DNA from: Brevirhabdus sp. | GTDB taxonomy: Bacteria; Pseudomonadota; Alphaproteobacteria; Rhodobacterales; Rhodobacteraceae | Assembly (NCBI GenBank): GCA_024637315.1 | Contig: JAGXFH010000078.1 | Coordinates: forward strand, 1-64,000 | Direction: 5' to 3' | Length of the DNA: 64,000 nucleotides | Shown: positions 18,765 to 27,680 of the stretch, piece after piece | How positions within the stretch are numbered: the stretch's first letter is position 1 | Layout of the letters: each line of letters opens with the position of its first letter | Program-made: the position numbers and the translations under genes | The notes under the pieces: model-generated | Database searches by the model: none | The model's input: the letters and a program-made list of their open reading frames with translations, nothing else | Told to the model about the DNA's origin: nothing

Positions 18765-19442
18765 ATGAATACCGGCCTGTTTGATGACCTCGCTGCGGGG
18801 CCCATGCGCCCGGCGCCCGATTTGTTCGGATATGCGCGTTGGGGAAAACGCGCGATGGATATTGCGATCATTCTGGCGATGCTGCCAATTGCGTTGCCGA
18901 TCATTGCTCTGGCCTGGGCGTTGACTGCCTGGAAGGGCGGTCGGGGCTTCTTTTGCCAGGATCGGGTTGGCAGAGAGGGTCAGCTGTTCAGCTGCTGGAA
19001 GATCCGTACAATGGTTCCGGATGCCGATGCGGCGCTGGCCCGACTCGTTGAAGGAAACGCGGCCCTTGGAGCAGAATGGCACCGGACGCAGAAACTCGAC
19101 CGCGATCCCCGGATCACCCGGTTGGGGCGGATTCTGCGCAAGACCAGCATCGATGAATTACCGCAACTCTGGAACGTGCTCATCGGCGACATGAGCCTGG
19201 TCGGCCCGCGGCCCTTTACCCCAGCGCAAAAGGCGCTTTACGACCGGTTGCCGAATTCCGAGGCGTATTACACGCTGCGGCCCGGCATTTCCGGGCTGTG
19301 GCAGGTGGCGCGGCGCAATAGTGGTGATTTCAGCGAACGTGCGCGCTATGATCACATCTATGCCAACAACCTGACGCCGGGCCAGGATCTGCGCATCCTC
19401 GGGCGTACCTTCCGCGCGGTGGTGGGCGCGACCGGCAAATAG
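18765..19442 (+). CDS. ExoY/WbaP-type sugar-phosphate transferase
   Basis: 225 residues. One membrane segment (AMDIAIILAMLPIALPIIALAWAL) is followed by the polyprenyl-phosphate hexose-1-phosphate transferase core: KIRTMVPDAD, KTSIDELPQLWNVLIGDMS, LVGPRPF and RPGISGLWQV. This class starts a repeat unit by moving hexose-1-phosphate from a UDP-sugar to undecaprenyl phosphate on the cytoplasmic face. The short single-helix form is the ExoY-like type. I chose the ATG at 18765 with GGGAGAG upstream; the frame reaches a TTG at 18726. The AT-rich 195 bases upstream probably carry the promoter. It is the likely priming enzyme for the cluster at 9.5-17.5 kb. Confidence 0.9.
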   Translation: MNTGLFDDLAAGPMRPAPDLFGYARWGKRAMDIAIILAMLPIALPIIALAWALTAWKGGRGFFCQDRVGREGQLFSCWKIRTMVPDADAALARLVEGNAALGAEWHRTQKLDRDPRITRLGRILRKTSIDELPQLWNVLIGDMSLVGPRPFTPAQKALYDRLPNSEAYYTLRPGISGLWQVARRNSGDFSERARYDHIYANNLTPGQDLRILGRTFRAVVGATGK

Positions 19443-19445
19443 CCG

Positions 19446-19487
19446 GGTTCAGTCTATCGGTAAAAAGGTTCAGTCTATCGGTAAAAA
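19446..19487. repeat. perfect 21-bp tandem duplication
   Basis: Bases 19446-19466 and 19467-19487 are identical, head to tail. The second copy contains the stop codon (19470-19472, read on the minus strand) and last codons of the glutamate-synthase-like gene. The first copy lies just beyond it, 4 bases after the ExoY stop. The duplication therefore repeats the 3' end of the gene without altering the protein. Confidence 0.9.
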
Positions 19488-21077
19488 ACTGTCCGCCCGC
19501 GCGCGGTTCCAGCGCGGCAGGTAGCCGAAAGTATCGGCCTTGCCCTCGGTCAGGAAGTTCATCGGCAGATACGGAAAGACATCGTCGCCGGTGATCATCT
19601 CGCCGCCGGCATCGCGCATCATGAAATGCCGCGGCAGGAAGCTACTGGGATCACTGAGACCGGCTGCACCGGTCATCTCGGCCAAGGCCTTCATCGTATT
19701 GGCATGGAACCGTGCGACGCGCTCGGACTTCTCGGGCACGACCAGCGCGCGCTGTCGAAGCTTGTCTTGTGTGGCGACGCCGACGGGGCAGTGATTGGTG
19801 TGGCAGGCCTGCGCCTGAATGCAGCCGATAGCGAACATGAAGCCTCGCGCCGAGTTCGCCCAATCGGCGCCCAACGCAAGCGCGCGCGCGATATCGAAGG
19901 CCGTCACCAGTTTGCCCGCCGCGCCGATCTTGACCTGGTCACGGATGCCAGCGCCACGAAGGGTGTTGTGGACGAAGGTCAGCCCCTCGACCAGCGGCAT
20001 CCCGACATGGTTGGCGAATTCCAGCGGCGCCGCGCCGGTGCCGCCCTCTTTGCCATCCACCACGATGAAATCCGGAATGATTCCGGTTTCCAGCATCGCC
20101 TTCACCATGCACATGAATTCGCGCCGGTGGCCGATGCAGAGCTTGAACCCGACGGGCTTGCCGCCGGAAAGCTCTCTTAGCCGGCCAAGAAACTGCATCA
20201 TCTCCAGCGGAGTCGAAAACGCGCCGTGCCGCGCCGGAGAGATGCAATCGACGCCCAGCGGAATGCCGCGCGCCTCGGCAATCTCTGCGGAGATTTTCGA
20301 GGCGGGCAACATGCCGCCATGCCCCGGCTTCGCACCCTGACTGAGCTTCAGCTCGATCATCTTGACCTGGGCGTCGGCGGCCTGTTGGCGGAACTTGTCA
20401 TCGCTGAACGTGCCGTCCTCGTTTCGGCAGCCGAAATAGCCAGAACCGATTTCCCAGATCAGATCACCGCCGCCGGAGCGGTGATAGCGGCTGATACTGC
20501 CCTCGCCGGTATCATGCGCAAAACCGCCGATCCGCGCGCCGTTGTTCAGCGCCGAAATCGCGTTGGCCGACAGTGCGCCGAAACTCATCGCCGAAATGTT
20601 GTAGATCGAGGCGGAATAGGGTTGTTTGCAGGCCGAACCGCCGATAGTGATGCGGAAATCGAAATCGGCGATATGAACCGGCTGAATCGAGTGGGTCAGC
20701 CAGGCGTAGCCCGCGTCATAGACCCTCTGGCGCGTGCCGAAGGGCCGCTTGTCCTCGACCCCCTTGGCGCGCTGGTAGACGATCGAGCGGTCGTCGCGGC
20801 TGAAGGGTTCTTCATCCTGATCGCTTTCGATCAGGTACTGCCGGATCTCGGGGCGGATGCCTTCGAACATGAACCGCATGTGACCCAGAACCGGATAGTT
20901 GCGCAGGATCGCGTGGCGGGTCTGGGTCACGTCGTAAATGCCCAGCAGGGTGAGCCAGGCAAACAGGATCAGCGGCAGCACAGCCCAGCCGGACACCGAA
21001 AGCATGAACACCGAAACCAACGTCAGCACCGCCGACAGCCCGAAGACACTGAACCGCACCATCTTGTCCCTTCCCAT
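19470..21077 (-). CDS. FMN-binding glutamate-synthase-family protein
   Basis: 535 residues. Two hydrophobic segments occupy the first 50 residues, then comes a barrel of the glutamate synthase central/FMN type. Evidence includes YNISAMSFGALSANAI, the glycine-rich KPGHGGMLPASKI, FIVVDGKEGGTGAAP and the cysteine cluster GCIQAQACHTNHCPVGVAT, which fits the 3Fe-4S ligands of glutamate synthase. There is no glutaminase domain, so this is the short membrane-anchored 'glutamate synthase-related' class; its electron donor and substrate are not established. It follows the unknown 21138-22001 gene on the same strand with a 60-base gap. Confidence 0.85.
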   Translation of the reverse strand: MGRDKMVRFSVFGLSAVLTLVSVFMLSVSGWAVLPLILFAWLTLLGIYDVTQTRHAILRNYPVLGHMRFMFEGIRPEIRQYLIESDQDEEPFSRDDRSIVYQRAKGVEDKRPFGTRQRVYDAGYAWLTHSIQPVHIADFDFRITIGGSACKQPYSASIYNISAMSFGALSANAISALNNGARIGGFAHDTGEGSISRYHRSGGGDLIWEIGSGYFGCRNEDGTFSDDKFRQQAADAQVKMIELKLSQGAKPGHGGMLPASKISAEIAEARGIPLGVDCISPARHGAFSTPLEMMQFLGRLRELSGGKPVGFKLCIGHRREFMCMVKAMLETGIIPDFIVVDGKEGGTGAAPLEFANHVGMPLVEGLTFVHNTLRGAGIRDQVKIGAAGKLVTAFDIARALALGADWANSARGFMFAIGCIQAQACHTNHCPVGVATQDKLRQRALVVPEKSERVARFHANTMKALAEMTGAAGLSDPSSFLPRHFMMRDAGGEMITGDDVFPYLPMNFLTEGKADTFGYLPRWNRARADSFLPID

Positions 21078-21137
21078 CCAGAGGCGCCATCCAACCCGTT
21101 TGGGCCGCCTGATTGCAAACTGTTTTCGCAGTGCGGA

Positions 21138-22001
21138 TCAGAACCACTGCCCCGGTTCCATCAGCCCCAGATCTAGCAATTGCTGCGAGCGCCAGGAGAA
21201 TTCCACCGAATTGTGCCATTTGAAAGTATGGATATCGAAAGTGGAACCGGCATTGCTTTTCAAGGCCTTGGCAGTACGGAACGACGCGATCGCGAGCGTG
21301 ATGTTGTGGTGCCAGGGACAGGCATAGGTGTTGTATTCCTCTACGTTGAACAGGTGGCCGGGCAGCAGCCTCAGCCCCGGCTTTGCGCGGAACACCGCGA
21401 TCCGGTCGATCCGCCGGCGCGGTTCGGGGATGTGCTCTTCATACCGCCAGCGCAGTCCGCCGAAGAAGTTGAGCTGCCGCTCTTTTGGATGAAGGTTGGC
21501 GTCGTTGCGGGCCAGTGCATAATAGCCGGACCTGTCCAACCAAGCATCCTCCAGCGATACGGCGGTCGGGAACTCTTCCAGATCGCCGGCATAAAGATCG
21601 ACGACGTATGTCAGCACCGCGTTGCGGCGTTCCTCGGTATGAAAGGCCAGCAATTCACCGATGCTGCGGTGTTCGCAGAACGGGTGGAACAGGTATTCGG
21701 CGTTGTAGCAGTAGTAGAACCACAGCCCCGGAGCAGCATCGCTGATCGCGTTCACCACTGCTTCGACAGCACCGGGCTGGGTCACGTCGTGGCTGACCCG
21801 GTGCACCGAGGCTTCCAGCGCTTCTGGCAGGTCCAGTTCCGGCGGCGCAAAGACGATGAGCGCGGCAAAGCCTGCCTTCTGGTGATGGAGGATCGTGCTG
21901 GCAACCTCGATCAGGTCCTCGACCATGATCAGCGCGACGGGCCCCTTGGCCAGCGCGGCGCTGCAGGTACTCATAAAATCTGCCAGACTGTCGTAGCGCA
22001 T
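21138..22001 (-). CDS. conserved-looking protein of unknown function
   Basis: 287 residues, soluble, with no signal peptide. It is rich in aromatic and His residues (LWFYYCYNAEYLFHPFCEHRS, then YACPWHHNITLAI). The N-terminal 90 residues look like an alpha/beta domain (VALIMVEDLIEVASTILHHQ, AALIVFAPPEL, VHRVSHDV). The middle RRNAVLTYVVDLYAGDLEEFP and VSLEDAWLDRSGYYAL recall glycosyltransferase-2-like sequence, where a D-x-D-like acidic patch binds the donor, but I cannot confirm a family. It lies upstream of the glutamate-synthase-like gene on the same strand. Confidence 0.65.
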   Translation of the reverse strand: MRYDSLADFMSTCSAALAKGPVALIMVEDLIEVASTILHHQKAGFAALIVFAPPELDLPEALEASVHRVSHDVTQPGAVEAVVNAISDAAPGLWFYYCYNAEYLFHPFCEHRSIGELLAFHTEERRNAVLTYVVDLYAGDLEEFPTAVSLEDAWLDRSGYYALARNDANLHPKERQLNFFGGLRWRYEEHIPEPRRRIDRIAVFRAKPGLRLLPGHLFNVEEYNTYACPWHHNITLAIASFRTAKALKSNAGSTFDIHTFKWHNSVEFSWRSQQLLDLGLMEPGQWF

Positions 22002-22117
22002 CGCCTGTCCTTATGCCCCATGCAACGTGAAAATCACATGAAACGTGAGAATTGCAAGCGTTGCAGGACGCGACGGTTCACGGTAGGACCCGCTTGAGCG
22101 TGACAAGGACCGGGGCG

Positions 22118-23425
22118 ATGGCCGAAAGAAAGCTGTTCATCAAGACCTATGGCTGCCAGATGAACGTCTATGACAGCGAGCGCATGGCCGAGGCCATGGG
22201 CGTGCAAGGCTACGTCACCACCGACCGCGCCGATGACGCCGACCTGATCCTGCTGAACACCTGCCACATCCGCGAAAAGGCCGCCGAGAAGGTCTATTCC
22301 GAACTTGGCCGGCTGAAGGAACTGAAGCTTGCCAACCCACAGTTGAAGATCGGAGTTGCCGGCTGTGTGGCCCAGGCCGAAGGCGCCGAGATCATGCGCC
22401 GCCAGCCCGCCGTCGATCTGGTGGTTGGCCCGCAAAGCTATCACCGCCTGCCCGAGATGGAGGCGAAGGTGCGCAAGGGCGCCAAATCGCAGGAGACCGA
22501 ATTTCCGGAAGAGGACAAGTTCGACCACCTTGCTGCCCGGCCCAAGGCCGTCCGCGGACCGACCGCGTTCCTGACCGTGCAGGAGGGTTGCGACAAGTTC
22601 TGCGCCTTCTGTGTCGTCCCCTATACCCGAGGCGCCGAAATGTCCCGCCCCGCCGATCGCATTTTGACCGAGGCCCGCGATCTGGTGGAACGCGGCGTGC
22701 GCGAAATCACCCTGCTGGGCCAGAACGTCAACGCCTACAATGGCCATGACGCGGGTCTTGCCGGCCTTATCGGCGCATTGGCGAAAATCGACGGACTGGC
22801 GCGCATCCGTTACACGACCAGCCACCCCAACGACATGGACGCGGCGCTGATCGCGGCGCATGGGGGCTGCGACAAGCTGATGCCCTATCTGCACCTGCCG
22901 GTGCAGTCGGGGTCCGACAGGATCTTGAAGGCGATGAACCGCAAGCATACCGCCGAGACCTATCTGCGGCTGGTTGAACGCATCCGCGCCGCGCGTCCCG
23001 ATATCCTGCTGTCGGGCGATTTCATCGTCGGCTTCCCCGGCGAGGCCGAGGCGGATTTCGAGGCGACGATGGAATTGGTCCGGGAGGTGAATTACGGCCA
23101 GGCCTATTCGTTCAAGTATTCGTCCCGCCCTGGCACCCCGGCGGCGGAGCGCGAACAGGTTGCCGAGGATGCCAAATCCGACCGGCTGGCCCGCCTGCAG
23201 GCGCTGCTCAGCCGACAGCAACATGCCGCGCAAGAGGCGATGATCGGACGCGAGGTGGATGTGCTGTTCGAGAAACCCGGTCGGTTGACGAACCAGATGG
23301 TCGGCAAATCCGGCTACTTGCACGCCGTCCATGTGACCGGCTCGGGCGCTGTTCCCGGCGACATCGCCCGCATCCGGATTCTGCGCAGCGAAGCGAATTC
23401 GCTTGCTGGCGAGGCACTGGCCTGA
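22118..23425 (+). CDS. miaB: tRNA-2-methylthio-N6-dimethylallyladenosine synthase
   Basis: About 435 residues. This radical-SAM methylthiotransferase makes ms2i6A at position 37 of tRNAs. The N-terminal UPF0004 domain has its three cluster cysteines in [17 protein letters not shown] and VAGCVAQ. The radical SAM core has CDKFCAFC, followed by [19 protein letters not shown], and the C-terminus has a TRAM domain ([10 protein letters not shown]...[14 protein letters not shown]). I chose the ATG at 22118, where homology starts and AAGGA lies upstream; the frame itself extends to 22052. It heads the miaB-phoH-ybeY-CBS-lnt-metK series. Confidence 0.96.
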   Translation: MAERKLFIKTYGCQMNVYDSERMAEAMGVQGYVTTDRADDADLILLNTCHIREKAAEKVYSELGRLKELKLANPQLKIGVAGCVAQAEGAEIMRRQPAVDLVVGPQSYHRLPEMEAKVRKGAKSQETEFPEEDKFDHLAARPKAVRGPTAFLTVQEGCDKFCAFCVVPYTRGAEMSRPADRILTEARDLVERGVREITLLGQNVNAYNGHDAGLAGLIGALAKIDGLARIRYTTSHPNDMDAALIAAHGGCDKLMPYLHLPVQSGSDRILKAMNRKHTAETYLRLVERIRAARPDILLSGDFIVGFPGEAEADFEATMELVREVNYGQAYSFKYSSRPGTPAAEREQVAEDAKSDRLARLQALLSRQQHAAQEAMIGREVDVLFEKPGRLTNQMVGKSGYLHAVHVTGSGAVPGDIARIRILRSEANSLAGEALA

Positions 23426-23501
23426 CGCGGTCGCCGCGGGCAACCTCTGGCGTCACTCTTCGCTGCAAGACCCGGCCTGAAGCCCCCTAGATACAGTATG
23501 G

Positions 23502-23549
23502 GTTGCTGCAAAAAGCGACGTCTTTGGCGGCCCAGCAACGCTTTTTTGT
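23502..23549. promoter_or_regulatory. nested inverted repeats between miaB and phoH
   Basis: GTTGCTG at 23502-23508 can pair with CAGCAAC at 23533-23539, and the adjoining CAAAAAGCG can pair with CGCTTTTTTG directly after it. The two pairings share bases and cannot both form fully. This looks like a terminator or a switchable leader of phoH; the T-run after the last arm favours a terminator on the plus strand. It is a visual assignment only. Confidence 0.4.
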
Positions 23550-23640
23550 ATCATTTCTGTGAACATTGCGCCATGGAACTTGCGCTGCCGGTTCAGAGTT
23601 GGCACCATGTTTCGAAGGGCACTCTGATACGGAGACTTTA

Positions 23641-24654
23641 TTGGGATTTAGCGCACTGACCCCGCCGCCATCGCCAGACGACGTTCACGAAACGCTGCTG
23701 GAATTCCCTGACAATCGCCTGTTGATCGACCTCTGCGGAGAGCACGATCGCAATCTGGCCCAGATCGAACAGAAGATGGGGGTGCAGATCGTGCATCGCG
23801 GCAATCTGCTGGCCATCGGCGGAGAGGCCGAGGCTCGCGACAAGGCCGCCGATGTGTTGCAGGCGCTTTACGCCAAGCTCGAATCCGGACGCGCCGTCGA
23901 TGCCGGCGAGATCGATGGAGAGATCCGGATGGGCCGCTCGGGTGTCGAAACCGGTACTTTGGACGGCGATCAGATCGAACTGTTCCAAAGCGGCCGGATC
24001 GAGATCAAGACCCGCAAGAAAACCGTTGAGCCGCGCACCAAGGCGCAAAGGGCCTATGTGCAGTCGCTCTACCAGAACGAACTGGCCTTCGGCATCGGCC
24101 CGGCGGGTACTGGCAAGACCTATCTTGCGGTGGCGGTCGGCGTGAACATGTTCATCGGCGGCCATGTCGACAAGATCATCCTGTCGCGCCCTGCGGTCGA
24201 GGCGGGCGAACGGCTGGGGTTCCTGCCCGGTGACATGAAGGACAAGGTGGATCCCTACATGCAGCCGCTTTACGACGCGCTGAACGATTTTTTGCCGGGC
24301 AAGCAGGTGGCGAAGCTGATCGAGGAAAAGAAGATCGAGATCGCGCCCCTGGCCTTCATGCGGGGTCGCACTCTGGCCAATGCCTTTGTCGTGCTCGATG
24401 AGGCGCAGAACGCCACCACGATGCAGATGAAGATGTTCCTGACCCGTCTGGGCGAGGGCAGCCGCATGGTCATCACCGGCGACCGCACCCAGGTCGATCT
24501 GCCGCGCGGTGTGTCCAGTGGTCTGGCGGATGCCGAGCGGCTGCTCAAAGGCATTCAGAAGATCGGCTTCAACTATTTCACCGCCAAGGATGTCGTCCGC
24601 CATCCGCTGGTTGCCAGAATCATCGAGGCATACGACGCCGACGACAATGTCTGA
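23641..24654 (+). CDS. PhoH-family ATPase
   Basis: About 337 residues. A small KH-like N-terminal domain (LLIDLCGEHDRNLAQIEQKMGVQ) precedes a RecA-like ATPase with Walker A GPAGTGKTYLAVAVG and Walker B AFVVLDEAQNAT, then ITGDRTQVDLP. PhoH-like proteins pair with YbeY in RNA metabolism in many bacteria, and ybeY follows with an 8-base overlap. The start is a TTG at 23641 (LGFSALTPPPS) with GGAG about 10 bases before it; another in-frame TTG at 23566 is less likely. Confidence 0.93.
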   Translation: MGFSALTPPPSPDDVHETLLEFPDNRLLIDLCGEHDRNLAQIEQKMGVQIVHRGNLLAIGGEAEARDKAADVLQALYAKLESGRAVDAGEIDGEIRMGRSGVETGTLDGDQIELFQSGRIEIKTRKKTVEPRTKAQRAYVQSLYQNELAFGIGPAGTGKTYLAVAVGVNMFIGGHVDKIILSRPAVEAGERLGFLPGDMKDKVDPYMQPLYDALNDFLPGKQVAKLIEEKKIEIAPLAFMRGRTLANAFVVLDEAQNATTMQMKMFLTRLGEGSRMVITGDRTQVDLPRGVSSGLADAERLLKGIQKIGFNYFTAKDVVRHPLVARIIEAYDADDNV

Positions 24655-25150
24655 TCTGGTCGATACGCTGACCGAGGATCAACACTGGAACGAGATCGGG
24701 CTGGAAAAGCTGGCCGAAGCCGCTTGCCGTACGACACTGTCCCATCTGGGCGTTCGCCCCGACCGATTCGAAATCAGCCTGTTGGGCTGCAATGATGCCC
24801 GCATCGCCGCACTCAACGCCGACTTTCGCGGCAAGCCGCAGCCCACGAACGTCTTGTCCTGGCCAGCCGAAGATCGCGCGGCCGCGACCCCCGGTGGCCA
24901 GCCGGGTTTGCCGAATGTGGATGCCGAAGGGCCGCCACAGGAGCTTGGCGACATCGCCATCGCCTTTGAAACCTGCCGCCGCGAGGCCGAGGCGGCGGGA
25001 AAACCGCTTAACGACCATGTGTCGCACCTGCTGGTTCATGCAACGTTGCATCTGTTGGGATATGATCACATTCGCGACGAAGATGCCGCGGTAATGGAAG
25101 GAATCGAGGTCGGCGTACTTGCCCTGATGGGCCTACCCGACCCATATTAG
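24647..25150 (+). CDS. ybeY: endoribonuclease YbeY
   Basis: About 167 residues. This metal-dependent single-strand endoribonuclease acts in 16S rRNA maturation and ribosome quality control. The zinc site HATLHLLGYDH (H-x3-H-x5-H) is complete, and RGKPQPTNVLSWPAED marks the conserved N-terminal region. The ATG at 24647 overlaps the end of the phoH frame, which implies translational coupling. An Ala/Pro/Gly-rich loop (about 80-102) is slightly longer than in the E. coli protein. Confidence 0.95.
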   Translation: MSDLVDTLTEDQHWNEIGLEKLAEAACRTTLSHLGVRPDRFEISLLGCNDARIAALNADFRGKPQPTNVLSWPAEDRAAATPGGQPGLPNVDAEGPPQELGDIAIAFETCRREAEAAGKPLNDHVSHLLVHATLHLLGYDHIRDEDAAVMEGIEVGVLALMGLPDPY

Positions 25151-25193
25151 AATGATTGGGGCCGTTTGCGGCCCGGCATTTTGGAAAGGACCT

Positions 25194-26081
25194 ATGGGCG
25201 ACGCAGAAGGCGGGTCTAACGCAGCGCAAGGCGCGCGGGACCCTGGAAGTACATGGCACCGCGGCTTTTTTGGCCGCATCATCGGTGCCTTAACGCCCTC
25301 GGACAGTCACGAGGATCAAGTCAACGACAAGCCTCCCGCGGGTAAACGCCCGGTGCCGGGGCTGTCGGCGCTTGGCATGGCGAACCTGCGCCGGATGCGG
25401 CTTGATGACGTGGCGGTCCCGACGGCAGATATCGTGGCGGTACCAACCGACATCAGGAAGGACGATCTGGTAGAGGTGTTCCGCAAAAGCGGCATGACCC
25501 GGCTGCCGGTCTACAAGGGCACACTCGATACCCCGATCGGACTGATCCACCTCAAGGATTTCGCGCTGAAACACGGCTTCAACGGCAAGGGAGAGCGGTT
25601 CTCGCTGAAAAGCATGATTCGCCCGCTGCTGTTTGCGCCGCCCTCGATGCCGATCGGCATCCTGCTGCAGAAGATGCAGAGCGAGCGGATGCACATGGCG
25701 CTGGTGATCGACGAGTATGGAGGGGTGGACGGGCTTGTGACCATCGAGGACCTGATCGAACAGGTCGTCGGCGAGATTGAGGATGAGCACGACACCAATG
25801 ACGATCAGCTCTGGGTGCAGGAGAAGCCGGGCTGCTATCTGGTGCAATCCAAGGCCCCTCTGGAAGAGTTCGAGGCCGAGATCGGCATGAAGCTTTCCCA
25901 CGCAGACGAGGATGAAGAGGTCGACACTTTGGGTGGCCTGGTCTTCGTTCTGATGGGACGGGTTCCGGCCCGCGGAGAAGTGGTGCAGCACCCGGATGGC
26001 GTCGAGATCGAAGTCGTCGAGGCCGATCCCCGCCGCATAAAGCGGTTGCGGGTGCGGCTTCCAGGATTCGCCAAGAAATGA
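25194..26081 (+). CDS. CBS-pair hemolysin/CorC-family protein
   Basis: About 295 residues. Two CBS domains (about 75-200: DDVAVPTADIVAVP to LVTIEDLIEQVVGEIEDE) are followed by a CorC_HlyC domain (PLEEFEAEIGMKLS...DTLGGLVFVLMGRVPARGE). The transmembrane DUF21 domain is absent, as in CorC/YbeX, so it is a soluble protein linked to magnesium handling or ribosome maturation; the exact role is unsettled. The ATG at 25194 has GGAAAGGA upstream. Its stop overlaps the lnt start (ATGA). Confidence 0.9.
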   Translation: MGDAEGGSNAAQGARDPGSTWHRGFFGRIIGALTPSDSHEDQVNDKPPAGKRPVPGLSALGMANLRRMRLDDVAVPTADIVAVPTDIRKDDLVEVFRKSGMTRLPVYKGTLDTPIGLIHLKDFALKHGFNGKGERFSLKSMIRPLLFAPPSMPIGILLQKMQSERMHMALVIDEYGGVDGLVTIEDLIEQVVGEIEDEHDTNDDQLWVQEKPGCYLVQSKAPLEEFEAEIGMKLSHADEDEEVDTLGGLVFVLMGRVPARGEVVQHPDGVEIEVVEADPRRIKRLRVRLPGFAKK

Positions 26082-27601
26082 CCATGGCAGAGCGGTTTTC
26101 GGCCGCAGAGCAAGGCTGGCGCGGCGTCGGCCTGGCACTGCTGACTGGGATCGGCATCGGATTAGGGCAGGTGCCGTTCGCGCTGCCGGTGCTGGCGCTG
26201 CCTGCGCTGCTTCTTGCCGTCGCCCTTTTTCAGCGCAGTGCAACCCCGCGCACCGCATTTCGGCGCGGCTGGGTCATTGGCGCCGGTTATGCGCTGATCG
26301 TGATGTTCTGGATCGTCGAGCCGTTCCTGATCGACTTCGCCCGCCACGGCTGGATGGCGCCCTTCGCGCTGGGTTTCATGGCCGCAGGGTTCGGTGTCTT
26401 CTGGGGCGCGGCATTCTGGGCCGCGCGTTGTCTGGTGCCGGTGGAGGGCCGGGGCGCGTTGGTGCTTGCGCTGGCATGGGCCGCGGTCGAGATGTTGCGT
26501 AGTTATGCGCTGACCGGCTTTCCATGGGCACTGGTCGGCTACATCTGGACCGAGACCCCGATCCTGCAACTCTCGGCCTATGCCGGCCCGCATGGCCTGA
26601 CGCTGCTCACGTTGGTCTTCGCCGCTGGACTGGTGATCGCGTGGGCCAGCCGGCAGCGCGTTGCCGCCGTCGCGGGAATGGGCGCCGTCGGCCTTGGTCT
26701 GTTCAGCGCGGGCTATAAGCTGCAAACCGCGCCAGTCCCCGGCAGCGCCGAAACCAGGCCGATCATCCGCCTGATCCAGCCCAACGCCGATCAGCGCCAG
26801 AAATGGGACCCGGCGATGGCCCCGGTCTTCTACCAGCGGCAACTTAGCCTGACCGCCGAGGCAACCGCACTGCCGCCCGATCTGGTGGTGTGGCCAGAAG
26901 TCGCGGTGCCCTTCCTGATCAACGACCCAGACGCGCCGTTGCGGGAAATCGCAGGCGCGACCGATGCTACCGTCATACTTGGCGCACAACGGCTGGAAGG
27001 GGACCGCGCGTATAACAGCATCGCGGTGCTCGACCGCGCTGGCGACGTCACGGCGCTCTACGACAAGTCGCATCTGGTGCCGTTCGGCGAATACCTGCCG
27101 CTGACCGGGATCATGGCCCGCTTCGGCCTGTCGGCGCTCGCCGCGCAATACGGACTGGGCTACACGCCTGGCGACAGCGCGCAGATGCTCGATCTCGGCG
27201 GACTTGGCACCGCGCTGCCACTGATTTGCTACGAAAGCATCTTTCCGCACGAGGTTCGCAGCGCCGAACGCCCGGACTGGCTACTGCTGGTGACGAATGA
27301 TGGCTGGTTCGGCACCTTTTCCGGTCCTTACCAGCATTTCGCCCAGGCGCGCGCCCGCAGCGTCGAGCTTGGCCTGCCGATGGTGCGCGTTGCCAATACC
27401 GGGATATCGGCGATGATCGACGCGCGGGGCCGCGTGACCGGCAGCCTGCCGCTGGGTGTTTCAGGGCGACTCGACGCGGCGCTGCCGCCGGCTTTGCCGC
27501 CGACGCCCTATGCCCGCGCTGGCGATCTGCCCGTCCTTCTACTATTGGCTGCCAGCCTTGCCATTGTTTCCATTCGTAGAATCCGATTGACCCGGTCCTG
27601 A
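26078..27601 (+). CDS. lnt: apolipoprotein N-acyltransferase
   Basis: 507 residues. It transfers the third acyl chain from phospholipid to the N-terminal cysteine of lipoproteins, at the periplasmic face of the inner membrane. About six N-terminal helices (to about 215) precede a nitrilase-fold domain with all three catalytic regions: Glu in VVWPEVAVPF, Lys in YDKSHLVPFGEYLP and Cys in PLICYESIFP. A final helix lies at the C-terminus. The start overlaps the previous stop; a second ATG two codons later could also serve. Confidence 0.95.
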   Translation: MTMAERFSAAEQGWRGVGLALLTGIGIGLGQVPFALPVLALPALLLAVALFQRSATPRTAFRRGWVIGAGYALIVMFWIVEPFLIDFARHGWMAPFALGFMAAGFGVFWGAAFWAARCLVPVEGRGALVLALAWAAVEMLRSYALTGFPWALVGYIWTETPILQLSAYAGPHGLTLLTLVFAAGLVIAWASRQRVAAVAGMGAVGLGLFSAGYKLQTAPVPGSAETRPIIRLIQPNADQRQKWDPAMAPVFYQRQLSLTAEATALPPDLVVWPEVAVPFLINDPDAPLREIAGATDATVILGAQRLEGDRAYNSIAVLDRAGDVTALYDKSHLVPFGEYLPLTGIMARFGLSALAAQYGLGYTPGDSAQMLDLGGLGTALPLICYESIFPHEVRSAERPDWLLLVTNDGWFGTFSGPYQHFAQARARSVELGLPMVRVANTGISAMIDARGRVTGSLPLGVSGRLDAALPPALPPTPYARAGDLPVLLLLAASLAIVSIRRIRLTRS

Positions 27602-27623
27602 CCCGCCGGTAACGCTGATCCGA

Positions 27624-27677
27624 ACTCCTGTCACAACGGCTTCCTGACGTGGCAGGCAACCCCCCAATGGAGCACTT
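27624..27677 (+). promoter_or_regulatory. SAM/SAH-type riboswitch in the metK leader
   Basis: In the 79 bases between lnt and metK, CCTGTCAC (27627-27634) pairs with GTGGCAGG (27649-27656) in an 8-bp stem. The enclosed loop contains GGCTTCC. Bases 27667-27674 (ATGGAGCA) hold the metK Shine-Dalgarno GGAG and are partly complementary to that loop, so a pseudoknot would hide the ribosome site. This arrangement, its small size and its position before metK match the SAM/SAH riboswitch class described from Rhodobacterales. It would reduce metK translation when SAM is plentiful. No covariance search was possible. Confidence 0.8.
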
Positions 27678-27680
27678 TTC

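Noticed and set aside
22034-23443. A 469-residue minus-strand frame opposite miaB
   Set aside because: Antisense of a complete MiaB with all cluster cysteines; no start signal.
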